A stretch of DNA of 64,000 bases from CAWIMX01 sp963837345 (GCA_963837345.1 CAWIMX010000001.1:3286001-3350000); one strand, 5' to 3'; counted from the stretch's first letter, positions 34,049-46,990 are shown. Notes: generated by a model from the sequence alone, not told the origin. Translations and numbers: made by a program.

Positions 34049-35627
34049 GCGGGAACCGCGCACCGGACGGGCGGCCGTGTTCGTCGCCGCCGGCATTTTC
34101 GGCAGCCGGCTGGCGGGCCTCGTCCGGCTGCGGGTGTTCGCGTATTACTTCGGCCTCGAGTCGGACGCCGCCGACGCCTTCAACGCGGCGTTCCGGATTC
34201 CGAACTTCCTGCAGAACCTGTTCGGCGAGGGCGCGTTGTCGGCGTCGTTCATTCCCGTGTACGCCGGGCTGCTGGCCCGGGGTGAGCGCCGGGAGGCCGA
34301 CCGCACGGCCGGCGCGGTGGCGGCGCTGCTCGCCCTGGCCGTGGGAGCCATCGTCCTGCTGGGCGTGGTGGCGACCCCGCTCCTCATTGCCGCGATCGCT
34401 CCCGGATTTTCGGGCGCGAAGCGGGAGCTGACGATCCGCGTCGTCAGGATTCTGTTTCCGGGCGCGGGGCTGCTCGTGCTGTCGGCCTGGTGCCTCGGCG
34501 TGCTGAACAGCCATCGCCGGTTTCTGCTCTCGTACGCCGCGCCCGTGGTGTGGAATGTCGCCATGATTGCCACGCTCGTGAGCTTCGGCGGCGCCGACCT
34601 GCCGCGTCTCGCGGTGCTGCTCGCCTGGGGATCGGTGGCGGGCAGCGCGCTGCAGTTCGCCGTGCAGGTGCCGGTCGTTCTGCGCGTGGCGCCGGATCTC
34701 TTGGTGAGGCTCGATCTGGTGTCGAGCCACGTCCGGGAAGTGGCGGCCAACTTCGTGCCGGTGTTCATCAGCCGAGGCGTGGTGCAGGTGAGCGCCTATA
34801 TCGACGCGCTGCTGGCGAGTCTGCTGCCCACCGGCGCGGTCACCGGCCTGCTGAACGCGCAGCTGCTCTACACGCTGCCGATCAGCCTCTTCGGCATGTC
34901 CGTCGCGGCGGCCGAGCTGCCCGAGATGTCGGGCGTCACGGCGGGAGACGCGGCGGCGTTTCAGCCGCTTCGCGAACGGCTCGATGCCGGGCTGCGGCGG
35001 ATCGCGCTGTTCGTCGTCCCCTCGGCCGTGGCGTTCCTCACGCTGGGCGATGTGATCGCGGCGGCGCTGCTGCAGACCGGGCGCTTCCGGCACGAGGATG
35101 CCGTCTACGTCTGGGGCATTCTCGCCGGATCGGCCATCGGCCTGCTGGCGTCGACGCTGGGCCGGCTCTACGCCTCGACGTACTACGCGCTTCGCGATAC
35201 GCGCACCCCGCTCGGGTTCGCGCTGGTGCGCGTCGCGTTCACGACCGTTCTGGGGTACCTCGCAGCGCTTCCCGTGCCGCGCCTGCTCGGGATCCCCGCC
35301 GTCTGGGGCGCGGCGGGGCTGACCGCGTCGGCGGGAATTTCCGGATGGATCGAATTCTTCCTGCTTCGTCGGGCGCTCAACCGCCGGATCGGGCCGACGG
35401 GGCTGCCGATGCGCTACGTCTCGAAGCTGTGGCTGTCGGCCGCGCTGTCGGCGGCGCTGGCGTGGGGGGTGAAGCTCCTGGTGCCCGCATGGCACCCGGC
35501 CGTCATCGCCGTGCTCGTGCTCGGTCCGTTCGGCGTCTCGTTCTTCGCCCTGGCCATTGCGCTCGGCGTGCCGGAAGCGTCAGACGTCGTGCGGCAGACC
35601 GTGGTGCGGGGCCTGCGACGAAGGTAG
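34041..35627 (+). CDS. murJ: Lipid II flippase MurJ
   Basis: Multidrug/oligosaccharidyl-lipid/polysaccharide exporter-fold protein that moves the peptidoglycan precursor lipid II across the inner membrane; 528 residues, about 14 membrane helices. Family signatures are AAGIFGSRLAGLVRLRVFAYYFGLESDAADAFNAAFRIPNFLQNLFGEGALSASFIPVY and LNSHRRFLLSYAAPVVWNVAMI. TTG 34041 overlaps the prfB end by 8 bp and is the best upstream start. It converges on the PBP1A gene, with a perfect hairpin between them. Confidence 0.93.
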   Translation: MSRREPRTGRAAVFVAAGIFGSRLAGLVRLRVFAYYFGLESDAADAFNAAFRIPNFLQNLFGEGALSASFIPVYAGLLARGERREADRTAGAVAALLALAVGAIVLLGVVATPLLIAAIAPGFSGAKRELTIRVVRILFPGAGLLVLSAWCLGVLNSHRRFLLSYAAPVVWNVAMIATLVSFGGADLPRLAVLLAWGSVAGSALQFAVQVPVVLRVAPDLLVRLDLVSSHVREVAANFVPVFISRGVVQVSAYIDALLASLLPTGAVTGLLNAQLLYTLPISLFGMSVAAAELPEMSGVTAGDAAAFQPLRERLDAGLRRIALFVVPSAVAFLTLGDVIAAALLQTGRFRHEDAVYVWGILAGSAIGLLASTLGRLYASTYYALRDTRTPLGFALVRVAFTTVLGYLAALPVPRLLGIPAVWGAAGLTASAGISGWIEFFLLRRALNRRIGPTGLPMRYVSKLWLSAALSAALAWGVKLLVPAWHPAVIAVLVLGPFGVSFFALAIALGVPEASDVVRQTVVRGLRRR

Positions 35628-35628
35628 G

Positions 35629-35649
35629 CGCAGAGACCGGATCTCTGCG
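35629..35649. terminator. Bidirectional terminator hairpin between murJ and PBP1A gene
   Basis: Perfect 8-bp stem CGCAGAGA/TCTCTGCG with a 5-nt loop CCGGA, filling the 23-bp gap between two convergent stop codons. No strong T-run. Confidence 0.5.
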
Positions 35650-35650
35650 G

Positions 35651-37984
<2,334 letters not shown>

Positions 37985-37990
37985 GAGGGC

Positions 37991-38026
37991 GATCCTCGAA
38001 GGGTTCCAAAGGTTCTCATGGTTCGG
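37991..38026. repeat. GGTTC-type degenerate array (left arm of inverted pair, locus 3)
   Basis: GATCCTCGAAGGGTTCC, AAAGGTTCTC and ATGGTTCGG: degenerate 9-bp units in the same orientation as the left arms at 11973 and 20876. It abuts the PBP1A start codon. Confidence 0.65.
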
Positions 38027-38078
38027 ACAGGGCGATTCCCGCGCCCAAGTGTACCAAGAACGGCAGCCAACGAGAACC

Positions 38079-38133
38079 CGCGACCGAACCTTTCGAACCC
38101 TTCGAACCCTTCGAACCCTTCTCGTTCCTATCG
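38079..38133. repeat. GAACCCTTC array (right arm of inverted pair, locus 3)
   Basis: GAACCCGCGACC, then GAACCTTTC, GAACCCTTC, GAACCCTTC and GAACCCTTC at a 9-bp period, opposite in orientation to the arm at 37991-38026. The spacer between arms is about 50 bp and holds no gene. Confidence 0.85.
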
Positions 38134-38158
38134 CTGGCGCGCTCGCCGTCCTCCCGAC

Positions 38159-40087
38159 TCACTCCTGGAGTGGGACGAGCTCGATCCCGAGCCCGATTCC
38201 GCCCGAATCCCCCTGCGACGATGCGCGCGAGGAGCCGCGGGAGGACGAGCCCGACGAGCCGCCTGACGCGCGGGGCCGTGCCGCAGGAGCCGATGGCCGT
38301 TCCGCGGGCGGTGGCGTCGCAGACCGCCCGCGCGCGCCGGCGGGCGGCCGTCGGCCGGCCTGAGGCGCCGTCGAGGGGCGCGGTTGCTCTTGCGGCGGTG
38401 GCGGCGACTGCGCTCGAGGCGCCGAACGCGGCGAGTCGGTCCGCGGCACGGACCGCGGCGCCTCGATCCGCGGCGAGGAGCGTGGCGACTCGACCTGCGG
38501 GGCCACGCGCGAGCGCGCACCCGCCGTATCCCGGGACGAGCCTGGCGCCGCGGCGCGTGCCCGCGGCTCGCGCGAAATCGTCGGCGGCGCACCGGCCGCC
38601 GGTGCGTCCGGCGCCGCCCGAGAGCGGGCTCGCCCCTGAACGTCCGTCTGCGGCTGCGCGGGATCGCTCTGACGGCTGCGGCCGGTTACTGATGGCGCGC
38701 GCGGCACGGCGCGCGGCGATTCGACCTGCGGCCTGACGCCCGAAGGCGCCCGCCCGGTCTGGCTCTGTCCGCCCGGCGGTCGAACCGCTGGGGCGCGCGA
38801 CGACGAACGTGGGAGGGCGCGCGTCTGGCCCGGATCGGACCGGGCGCCGGCCGCTACGTTGGCCCCCGCCCTGGATCGTGGCGGGGCGCTCCGAGGTGTG
38901 GCGAGCGCCGAATCTCGGCGCGGCGATCGCGGGACGGCGATCGGGGCACGTCGCTCGGCCACGAACGTGGTCGCCCGCGGAATGCGCTGCGGCGCGACGG
39001 CGTAGCGGTCCGCATGCCAGGCATGGCCGAACCGGTTCCGCGGCACGTACACCCAGCTGGTGTAGGGATGCACGACGCCGACCGAGAGCGCGAACACGGG
39101 ACGGCCGTCGAAGCCGAGTGGAGACCAAGCGACGTAGCTCGACGCCGAGGCCCAGGAGACCCAGGCCGGACCCCACTGCCGGCCCGGGATCCAGAACCAG
39201 GCGCCGTTGCGGCATCCCCATCGGCCGTAGTGGTGCGTCGGCCAGCTCCACACGTCCACGCCGATCCACGTCCATCCGTAGGCGGGGAGGCCCACCCAGC
39301 GACCGTAGTAGTAGGGACGCCATGTGGCCGCGACGCGCGGGTACCAGACGTACCCGTACGACGCGTCGTAGTTCCAGACGCCGGCCTGGTCGAGCGTGCG
39401 GCCATAGACCTGCAGTTCGGACGGCAGATACTGGCGCGCCGTCGCGCTGGTCGTGCGCGCATCGTGAATCGACTGCGTCCAGCGATCGAAGGCATCGAAG
39501 CGCGCCGAATTGAACGCCACGGCGTAGGACGGCGCTTCCTGATCCCGCGCGAAGCTGCGCTCGCCGGCCGCGACCGCGACGCTTCCCTGCTCGGTCCAGA
39601 ACGTGGCATCGCCGCGCACCACTGCGAGCTCGGCACCCGGCCCTTCGCGGTAGGTCAGCGCGCTCAGGCGGTATTCGCCGGGGCCCTCGGTCTCGGCGCT
39701 CGCGACGGGGGTGTCGACCTGGTACCGAATGGCCTGCGACGGATTGTCGGCTCCCGCGACGGTGAGGAGCATGCGCCCTTCGAGCAGCCGGAACAGGGTG
39801 GGGGAAAGGACGTCGAGCCGCGAGTATTGATCGAGGTCGAGCGTTGTCCCGTCGGGGCACAGGATCTCGAGGCGGCCCGCCCCGCTGGTATCGATTGAGT
39901 CGCCCGGGACGAGCGGGATGTTCGACGCCGCCGGATCGGCTTCGCCGTCGTGCGTGATCGTCGCCTGACCGTCCACGAGCGCGATGTGGGGCGGCGCGGC
40001 AAAGTCCTGGGCGCGTGCGGGCACGGACAGCAGCGCCGCGCACGCGACAATCAGCGAAAAATTTCGGATACGCCCGGTCGGGAGCAT
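38159..40087 (-). CDS. Exported FecR-domain protein with DUF6600-type Trp/Tyr-rich region and disordered tail
   Basis: A 642-residue secreted protein. A signal peptide (MLPTGRIRNFSLIVACAALLSVPARAQ) is followed by a FecR-like domain (~30-200: IALVDGQATI ... IPLVPGDSIDTSGAGRLEILCPDGTTLDLDQYSRLDVL). A Trp/Tyr-rich DUF6600-type region (~225-370: WNYDASYGYVWYPRVAATWRPYYYGRW, GYGWTWIGVDVWSWPTHHYGRWG) comes next. The last ~260 residues are Pro/Arg/Ser/Ala-rich and probably disordered. The role is unknown; an envelope location is inferred. ATG 40087 is the start of the signal peptide; in-frame codons further upstream lie in the promoter region. Confidence 0.8.
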   Translation of the reverse strand: MLPTGRIRNFSLIVACAALLSVPARAQDFAAPPHIALVDGQATITHDGEADPAASNIPLVPGDSIDTSGAGRLEILCPDGTTLDLDQYSRLDVLSPTLFRLLEGRMLLTVAGADNPSQAIRYQVDTPVASAETEGPGEYRLSALTYREGPGAELAVVRGDATFWTEQGSVAVAAGERSFARDQEAPSYAVAFNSARFDAFDRWTQSIHDARTTSATARQYLPSELQVYGRTLDQAGVWNYDASYGYVWYPRVAATWRPYYYGRWVGLPAYGWTWIGVDVWSWPTHHYGRWGCRNGAWFWIPGRQWGPAWVSWASASSYVAWSPLGFDGRPVFALSVGVVHPYTSWVYVPRNRFGHAWHADRYAVAPQRIPRATTFVAERRAPIAVPRSPRRDSALATPRSAPPRSRAGANVAAGARSDPGQTRALPRSSSRAPAVRPPGGQSQTGRAPSGVRPQVESPRAVPRAPSVTGRSRQSDPAQPQTDVQGRARSRAAPDAPAAGAPPTISREPRARAAAPGSSRDTAGARSRVAPQVESPRSSPRIEAPRSVPRTDSPRSAPRAQSPPPPQEQPRPSTAPQAGRRPPAGARGRSATPPPAERPSAPAARPRASGGSSGSSSRGSSRASSQGDSGGIGLGIELVPLQE

Positions 40088-40129
40088 GGCGTCACCCTCG
40101 CAACCGAGGCAGGTCTGGCTGGCAGAGCC

Positions 40130-40135
40130 AGTATA
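40130..40135 (-). promoter_or_regulatory. Predicted -10 element (TATACT) for the FecR/DUF6600 gene
   Basis: TATACT on the minus strand, about 43 nt upstream of ATG 40087. No convincing -35. It lies in the divergent gap shared with the dnaK promoter. Confidence 0.4.
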
Positions 40136-40169
40136 GCACGCCCGGTTTACACCAGGTGACAGTTCCACA

Positions 40170-40198
40170 TTGCCAATGACACACTCAACTTTTATACT
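40170..40198 (+). promoter_or_regulatory. Predicted promoter TTGCCA-N17-TATACT of the dnaK operon
   Basis: -35 TTGCCA (40170-40175), 17-bp spacer and -10 TATACT (40193-40198), placing the transcript start near 40205. Within the spacer ACTCAAC resembles one half of the HspR-binding inverted repeat (CTTGAGT-N7-ACTCAAG); the other half is poorly conserved. No CIRCE element is present. Confidence 0.6.
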
Positions 40199-40239
40199 CG
40201 ATGTGATATCAATTGCCCGCGAGGATCTGCGAGGAGCCA

Positions 40240-42163
<1,924 letters not shown>

Positions 42164-42174
<11 letters not shown>

Positions 42175-42200
42175 GGCGCCGGGGAACTAGGGAACTGGGG
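42164..42200. repeat. GGGGAACTAG short repeat between dnaK and dnaJ
   Basis: GGGGAACTAGGG, then GGGGAACTAGGGAACTGGGG across the dnaK stop codon and up to 4 bp before the dnaJ GTG. It occupies the position where a Shine-Dalgarno sequence is expected. Confidence 0.6.
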
Positions 42201-42204
42201 AGCC

Positions 42205-43317
42205 GTGGATTTCTACGTGGTGCTCGGCGTCGAACGAAGCGCGACGATCGAGGACATCAAGCGCGCGTACCGCCGGCTGGCGCGGCGGTTCCATCCCGAC
42301 ATCAACCCGGGAGACCGCCTGGCCGCGGCGCAGTTTCGCCGCATCGCCGAGGCGTACGAAACGCTGAGCGATCCGGCGCGCCGCAAACGCTACGACGCGA
42401 CGGGAGTGGCCGTGGACCTCTCGGACGGCACGACGTTCGGCTTCGAGGGTTTCGACTTCTCGGTGAGCGCGAGTGGCGCGTCGGCGTCGACGTTCGGCGA
42501 CCTGTTCGCCGACGTGATTCGCCAGCGTCGCGCGGAGCGATCCGGCGAGCCCGTGCGCGGCGCCGACCTGCACCAGACGCTGACCGTGTCCTTCGAGGAC
42601 GCGGCGCGGGGCGGCCAGTGGTCCCTGAACGTCATGCGGCAGGAGCGGTGCCGCGCCTGCCACGGGGTCGGCGCGGTCGCCGCCGCCGAGACCTTGTGCC
42701 CTCAGTGTCGGGGGGCGGGCACGGTGAAGTCGGCCCGCGGGCACATGGTGTTCTCCAAGACGTGCGTCCACTGCGGCGGCCGCGGGTTCGAGCGCCAGCG
42801 CCCGTGCGTCCACTGCGGCGGCCGGCAGGTCGAGACGCGGGTCGAGACCATCACGATCAACGTGCCGCCCGGGCTCGCCGACGGGGCGCGCGTGCGCGTT
42901 CCCGGCAAGGGCCACGTGGGGCGGTGGGGTGGTGATCCCGGGGATCTTTACGCCACGGTCCATGTCGCGCCCCACCCGCTCTTCGAGCGCGACGGCGACG
43001 ACGTGCGCGTGGTGGTGCCCGTGGCGCTCCACGAGGCGGCGCTCGGCGCCAAGGTGGACGTGCCTGCGCCCGATGGCCAGGCGCGCCTGCGGGTGCCGCC
43101 GGGCACGCAGTCGGGCCAGCGGTTCCGGATTCGCGAGCGCGGCCTGCCGTCGGCGCGCGACCGCCGCCGTGGCGATCTCGTCGTCGAAGTGCGCATCGTG
43201 CTGCCCCGGCTGCTCGACGAGCGCTCGAAGGAGCTCATACGGGAATTCGGCCGCATCAATGCCGAGGACGTGCGACAGGACTTGATGAGCCGCCATGCGC
43301 GCAAGGTGGACGCGTGA
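42205..43317 (+). CDS. dnaJ: Chaperone DnaJ (Hsp40, type I with zinc centre)
   Basis: Co-chaperone that loads substrates on DnaK and stimulates its ATPase; 370 residues. The J-domain starts at residue 1 (MDFYVVLGVERSATIEDIKRAYRRLARRFHPD, with HPD). Then come a GF region and four Cys repeats: CRACHGVG, CPQCRGAG, CVHCGGRG and CVHCGGRQ, the last lacking the final Gly. Two C-terminal beta domains follow. Start GTG 42205 lies 30 bp after dnaK in a short repeat. Confidence 0.95.
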   Translation: MDFYVVLGVERSATIEDIKRAYRRLARRFHPDINPGDRLAAAQFRRIAEAYETLSDPARRKRYDATGVAVDLSDGTTFGFEGFDFSVSASGASASTFGDLFADVIRQRRAERSGEPVRGADLHQTLTVSFEDAARGGQWSLNVMRQERCRACHGVGAVAAAETLCPQCRGAGTVKSARGHMVFSKTCVHCGGRGFERQRPCVHCGGRQVETRVETITINVPPGLADGARVRVPGKGHVGRWGGDPGDLYATVHVAPHPLFERDGDDVRVVVPVALHEAALGAKVDVPAPDGQARLRVPPGTQSGQRFRIRERGLPSARDRRRGDLVVEVRIVLPRLLDERSKELIREFGRINAEDVRQDLMSRHARKVDA

Positions 43318-43339
43318 GGGCGGCCCTGGTGAGCCGACG

Positions 43340-43783
43340 ATGAAGAAAGCAGGCAAGGCGTACTACATGATCAGCGCGGTGGCGCAGAAGTACAACATCC
43401 ACCCGCAGACGCTGCGCCTGTACGAGCGCGAAGGCCTGCTGAAGCCGTCGCGGACCGAAGGCAACACGCGGCTCTATTCGGAAGAAGACCTGGAGCAGCT
43501 CGAGACGATTCTGTCACTTACCCGAGACCTCGGGGTGAATCTCGCCGGCGTCGAAATCATCCTGAACATGCGCAAGAAGATCGAGCGCATGCAGCACGAA
43601 GTGAACGAGTTCATGGAGTACGTCAAACACGAGCTGTCGCGCGGCATCGACGACTGGGAGCAGCGCCTGTCGACCGCGCTCGTCAAGACGACGCCCACCG
43701 ATCTGGTCCGCGCGCAGCCGCCCGCCGCCGCGTCGTCGCCCAAGGACGTCGAGACGACTCGCAAGACGAAGTCGCACGCATGA
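43340..43783 (+). CDS. hspR: MerR-family regulator, HspR-like
   Basis: A 147-residue protein with an N-terminal MerR winged HTH: YYMISAVAQKYNIHPQTLRLYEREGLLKPSRTEGNTRLYSEEDLEQLETILSLTRDLGVNLAGVEIIL. The HPQTLR.YE..GLL and GVNLAG motifs are those of HspR, the repressor of dnaK operons in Actinobacteria and other phyla. A helical dimerisation segment and a Lys-rich tail follow. Position directly behind dnaK-dnaJ supports autoregulation of the operon. The degenerate half-site upstream of dnaK is the only candidate operator seen, so HspR identity is likely but not proved. Confidence 0.82.
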   Translation: MKKAGKAYYMISAVAQKYNIHPQTLRLYEREGLLKPSRTEGNTRLYSEEDLEQLETILSLTRDLGVNLAGVEIILNMRKKIERMQHEVNEFMEYVKHELSRGIDDWEQRLSTALVKTTPTDLVRAQPPAAASSPKDVETTRKTKSHA

Positions 43784-43834
43784 CGCGTCCGACGTGTCGC
43801 GAACTTCCACCTTCTCACTTCTGACGTTCGTTGG

Positions 43835-43840
43835 TATGCT
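43835..43840 (+). promoter_or_regulatory. Predicted -10 element (TATGCT) of the DnaC-like gene
   Basis: Ends 6 nt before GTG 43847. A weak -35 (TTCTCA, 43812-43817) lies 17 bp upstream. Confidence 0.4.
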
Positions 43841-43846
43841 CTTCGT

Positions 43847-44743
43847 GTGTCGAAGGGGTCTGCGAGCACGGACGAACTGCGAACGCTCGCGACCGAGTCG
43901 ATCACCTGCCCCGCATGCGAGGGCACCGGCTGGAAGCCGGTTGGCGGTGCCGACGCCGGCGAACCGCGGCGCGTCGTCCGGTGCGACTGCCGTCGCACGG
44001 CCGAGGCGCGGCAGCGACTCACCGCCGCACAGATTCCGAAGCGCTACGAGCACTGCACCCTCGACAACTTCACCGCCTACAACGAATCGCTGGAGCGCGC
44101 GGTGGCGAAAGCCCGGCGCGTGGCCGCCACGTTTCCGGCCGCCGATCGCGGGCTCTTCTTCGAAGGTCAGCCCGGGGTGGGGAAGACGCACCTGGCCGTG
44201 GCCGTGCTCAAGCAGGTCGTGGCGGCCTCCGGGGCGATCGGCGTGTTCTACGACACCCGGGATCTGCTGCGCGTCATCCGGAGCACCTACGATCCGGCGA
44301 TTCAAACCACCGAGCTCGAGGTGCTCGGCCCGGTGATGCGCGCCCATCTGCTCGTGCTCGACGACCTGGGCGCCGAGAAAACGTCGGAGTGGGTGCACGA
44401 AACGATGAATCTCATCGTGAACACCCGGTACAACGAGCGGCGCCTCACGATCTTCACGTCGAACTATCCGGACATTCCCGACGACACGGATCCGAACTCG
44501 CTGCTCTTCCGGATCGGCGCGCGCATGCGCTCCCGCCTCCACGAGATGTGCGAGTTCGTGGAGATGGACGGCGCCGATTATCGCGAGCTGCCGACCAACG
44601 GCGGCACCGACGATCTGGTGATGCTCTGGAAGATGCGCCGCAAGACGCTGCCCGCGCGCAGTGGCCGCCAGGCGCGCGCCCAGCTCCGCGATCGCGACGG
44701 CCGGGCCGATCTCAAGTGGCCCGGCGGAAGGGCCGGAAGCTGA
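43847..44743 (+). CDS. DnaC/DnaI-like AAA+ ATPase (helicase loader family)
   Basis: A 298-residue protein with an N-terminal zinc-binding module (CPACEGTGW ... CDC, residues ~21-48) and an AAA+ ATPase domain. Walker A is GQPGVGKTHLA, Walker B HLLVLDDLGAEKTSEW, and sensor-1 FTSNYPDIPDD. This architecture matches DnaI/DnaC helicase loaders and IstB-related ATPases. No transposase is adjacent, so a chromosomal replication role is preferred over an IS helper. GTG 43847 is preceded by TATGCT and no Shine-Dalgarno sequence. Confidence 0.87.
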   Translation: MSKGSASTDELRTLATESITCPACEGTGWKPVGGADAGEPRRVVRCDCRRTAEARQRLTAAQIPKRYEHCTLDNFTAYNESLERAVAKARRVAATFPAADRGLFFEGQPGVGKTHLAVAVLKQVVAASGAIGVFYDTRDLLRVIRSTYDPAIQTTELEVLGPVMRAHLLVLDDLGAEKTSEWVHETMNLIVNTRYNERRLTIFTSNYPDIPDDTDPNSLLFRIGARMRSRLHEMCEFVEMDGADYRELPTNGGTDDLVMLWKMRRKTLPARSGRQARAQLRDRDGRADLKWPGGRAGS

Positions 44744-44750
44744 GGCTCGC

Positions 44751-45890
44751 GTGGGTGCGCCTGGATCGCCTCTCGGCGTGTACCTGCACATTCCCTTCTG
44801 CGCGGCCATCTGCAACTACTGCAACTTCAACCGCGGACTGATGGACGAGGCGCTCAAACGGCGATATGTCGACGCGCTCGCGGCCGAGATCCGGCGTCGT
44901 CCCGAACGCGGGCGCCCGGCTGACACGATCTACTTCGGCGGGGGCACGCCCTCGCTGCTCGAACCCCACGAAATCGCGCGGCTGATCGCCGCGTGCCACG
45001 AGGCCTTCGACCTGCCCTCGGACGCCGAAGTGACCCTCGAGGCGAACCCCGAAACCGTGTCCCCCGGGCGGCTTGCCGCCTACCGCCAGGCGGGGGTCGA
45101 TCGGGTGAGCTTCGGCGTCCAGTCCTTTCGGGATGAGGAACTGGTCCGGCTCTCGCGCCTGCACGGCGCGCGGCGGGCGCGCGCGGCGGTCGCCGAGGCG
45201 CGCGCCGCGGGCTTCGGAAACGTGAGCCTCGACCTGATGATGTGGCTGCCCGGCCAGCGTCCCTCCGAATGGCTCGAGTCGGTCGACGCGGCCATCGCAC
45301 TCGACCCCGACCATGTCTCCCTGTACTTGCTCGAGGTCTATCCCAACGCCCCCCTGAAGGACGAGATGGCGCGGGCTCACTGGTCGCAGGCGCCCGACGA
45401 CGATGCCGCCGCGATGTATCTCGACGGGCTGGACCGCCTGGACCGGGCCGGGTACGAGCAGTACGAGATCTCGAATGTGGCGCGCCCCGGCCGGCAATCC
45501 CGGCACAACCTCAAATACTGGCGGGACGGCGAGTGGCTGGGGCTCGGCGCCGGTGCCCATTCGACCGTCGGCGGTGTCAGATGGAAGAACGTGGCGTCCA
45601 CCGAGGCTTACGCGGCACGTGTCGAACGGGGCGAAGATCCGGTGGTGGAGGCGCGATCATTGTCGCCCGAGGAGCGCCTCGGCGACGCACTCTTCACCGG
45701 CCTTCGACTCGTCGATGGCGTGGATCTGGCAGGTATCGAGGCGCGCTACGGCGTCGACGTCTGGCGGCGGTACGGCGAGGACCTCGGCCCGTTCGTGGAA
45801 GCCGGCTGGGTCGACCACCGGAACTCGCGGCTCGCCCTGACCCGTCGGGGCATGCTCGTGGCCAACGAGGTGATGGCAGTTTTCGTGTAG
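44751..45890 (+). CDS. hemW: HemW-type radical SAM protein (heme chaperone / coproporphyrinogen oxidase-like)
   Basis: Radical SAM protein, 379 residues. The 4Fe-4S motif is PFCAAICNYCNF (C-x3-C-x2-C), GGGTPSLL binds SAM, and FGVQSFRDEELVRLSRLHGARRARAAVAEARAAGFGNVSLDLMMWLPGQ is typical of HemW. A C-terminal winged helix ends TRRGMLVANEVMAVF. HemW proteins bind heme and are not true HemN oxidases; the extra N-terminal Cys and residues of genuine HemN are absent. GTG 44751 places the motif 16 residues from the N-terminus; it lies 7 bp after the DnaC-like gene. Confidence 0.9.
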   Translation: MGAPGSPLGVYLHIPFCAAICNYCNFNRGLMDEALKRRYVDALAAEIRRRPERGRPADTIYFGGGTPSLLEPHEIARLIAACHEAFDLPSDAEVTLEANPETVSPGRLAAYRQAGVDRVSFGVQSFRDEELVRLSRLHGARRARAAVAEARAAGFGNVSLDLMMWLPGQRPSEWLESVDAAIALDPDHVSLYLLEVYPNAPLKDEMARAHWSQAPDDDAAAMYLDGLDRLDRAGYEQYEISNVARPGRQSRHNLKYWRDGEWLGLGAGAHSTVGGVRWKNVASTEAYAARVERGEDPVVEARSLSPEERLGDALFTGLRLVDGVDLAGIEARYGVDVWRRYGEDLGPFVEAGWVDHRNSRLALTRRGMLVANEVMAVFV

Positions 45891-45935
45891 CCCCGAGTAC
45901 GTTAAAGTAACCAACCTTTGGCGAAGGAGGCCTCA

Positions 45936-46412
45936 ATGGTTCGAACCCCAAGTATCCCGGCTGGCGCCGGCCGGCTCGGATGGGTGGTCCTGGCGAGCGT
46001 TCTGTGTCTGACGGCGGCGTCGCCGGCGCGCGCGCAGGATAATCCCCCGAAGCGCATGTTCGGCTCGGATGCCGGCATGGTCCTGAACTTCATCAAGCCG
46101 GACAAGACCGCAGACTTCGAAGAGGTCATCGGCAGGCTAAAGGACGCGCTCCAGAAGAGCACGGACCCGGTGCGCCAGCAGCAGGGCAAGAGCTGGAAGG
46201 TCTTCAAGTCGACCGATCCGGCCGCGAACAACACGGTGCTGTACGTGTTCGTGATCGACCCGGCGGTGAAGGAGGCCGATTACACGGTCTCGACCATCCT
46301 CGCCGAGGCCTTCCCGACCGAGGTGCAGGACCTCTACAAGAAGTACGTCGACGCGTACGCGTCGGGTCAGAATTTCGTCAACCTGCAGCTCGTCTCGAAT
46401 CTCGCCCAGTAG
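45936..46412 (+). CDS. Small exported hypothetical protein
   Basis: A 158-residue product with a signal peptide (MVRTPSIPAGAGRLGWVVLASVLCLTAASPARAQ). The mature part (GMVLNFIKPDKTADFEEVIGRLKDALQKSTDPVRQQQGKSWKVFKSTDPAANNTVLYVFVIDPAVKEADYTVSTILAEAFPTEVQDLYKKYVDAYA) looks like a small alpha/beta domain. It resembles a dimeric ferredoxin-like (antibiotic monooxygenase-type) fold, but I do not recognise a family. AAGGAGG (45924-45930) strongly supports ATG 45936. Followed by hairpins. Confidence 0.75.
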   Translation: MVRTPSIPAGAGRLGWVVLASVLCLTAASPARAQDNPPKRMFGSDAGMVLNFIKPDKTADFEEVIGRLKDALQKSTDPVRQQQGKSWKVFKSTDPAANNTVLYVFVIDPAVKEADYTVSTILAEAFPTEVQDLYKKYVDAYASGQNFVNLQLVSNLAQ

Positions 46413-46422
46413 GACCGGCGTT

Positions 46423-46445
46423 CGGGCGGGCCGCGGGCCCGCCCG
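46423..46445. terminator. GC-rich hairpin downstream of the small exported protein gene
   Basis: CGGGCGGG pairs with CCCGCCCG around a GC-rich loop (46423-46445), just after the stop at 46412 and before the minus-strand gene end at 46511. Confidence 0.5.
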
Positions 46446-46460
46446 GGCTCGCGGTCGACC

Positions 46461-46500
46461 CCCCGCCAGCCACGAAGTCACTGGTGTCTTCGTGGCGGGG
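46461..46500. terminator. Bidirectional terminator hairpin
   Basis: CCCCG-CCAG-CCACGAAG pairs with CTTCGTGG-CGGGG (8 + 5 bp, 4-nt bulge) around a 10-nt loop, in the gap between two convergent genes. Confidence 0.6.
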
Positions 46501-46510
46501 CCCGGCGATC

Positions 46511-46990
46511 TCAGAATCCCAGATTGAGGCCGGCGTACACGCGATGCGCCGGCGTCGCCAGAGCGTCGCTTCCGAGCTTGAACACCCGATAATCCACCCG
46601 AAGGCGGACGGGCCCGAGCAGCGCGATCTTCACGCCGGCTCCCGTATTGAGTCCGATGCCGGTGTCCTGGTGATCGCCGAGGGTTTCGCGGTAGAGACCC
46701 GTGCCCGCCGTGACGTACGGCTGGAAGCCGAACACGGCAACCGGGGTCTGCAGCAGCACATTCCCACTGCAGGTCTTGAGCGACGGCGCGCCGGCGCCGG
46801 GATCGTCGCTCGTCGCCGCATACTCGAATTCGATGCCCACGACGAGCAGGCCCACGCCGAACGCGAAGCCTTTCACCGACCGGTTGGCCGGCGTCGTGTT
46901 GGCGCCGAGGAACGCCGTGACGTCGGCGCGCGCCGGGGCCGCCGCTGTCACGATCAGTGCAGCCGCGAGCATGACGGTGAATGGCTTCAT
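46511..46990 (-). CDS. Outer-membrane beta-barrel family protein (small)
   Basis: A 159-residue exported protein with a signal peptide (MKPFTVMLAAALIVTAAAPARAD). A run of alternating hydrophobic/Gly-rich strands follows (VTAFLGANTTP, GFAFGVGLLVVGIEFEYA, VFGFQPYVTAGTGLYRE, TGIGLNTGAGVKIALLGPVRLRVDYRVFKLG, HRVYAGLNLGF). The C-terminal Phe is the usual outer-membrane barrel recognition signal. It resembles OmpA/OmpW-type eight-strand barrels; the function is unknown. ATG 46990 has GGAGG at 46993-46997 on the minus strand. Confidence 0.8.
   Translation of the reverse strand: MKPFTVMLAAALIVTAAAPARADVTAFLGANTTPANRSVKGFAFGVGLLVVGIEFEYAATSDDPGAGAPSLKTCSGNVLLQTPVAVFGFQPYVTAGTGLYRETLGDHQDTGIGLNTGAGVKIALLGPVRLRVDYRVFKLGSDALATPAHRVYAGLNLGF

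Noticed and set aside
40088..40239. CIRCE element upstream of dnaK
   Set aside because: No TTAGCACTC-N9-GAGTGCTAA or close variant; only a half-site resembling the HspR operator.
43847..44743. DnaC-like ATPase as an IstB transposition helper
   Set aside because: No IstA transposase or terminal inverted repeats nearby; neighbours are housekeeping genes.
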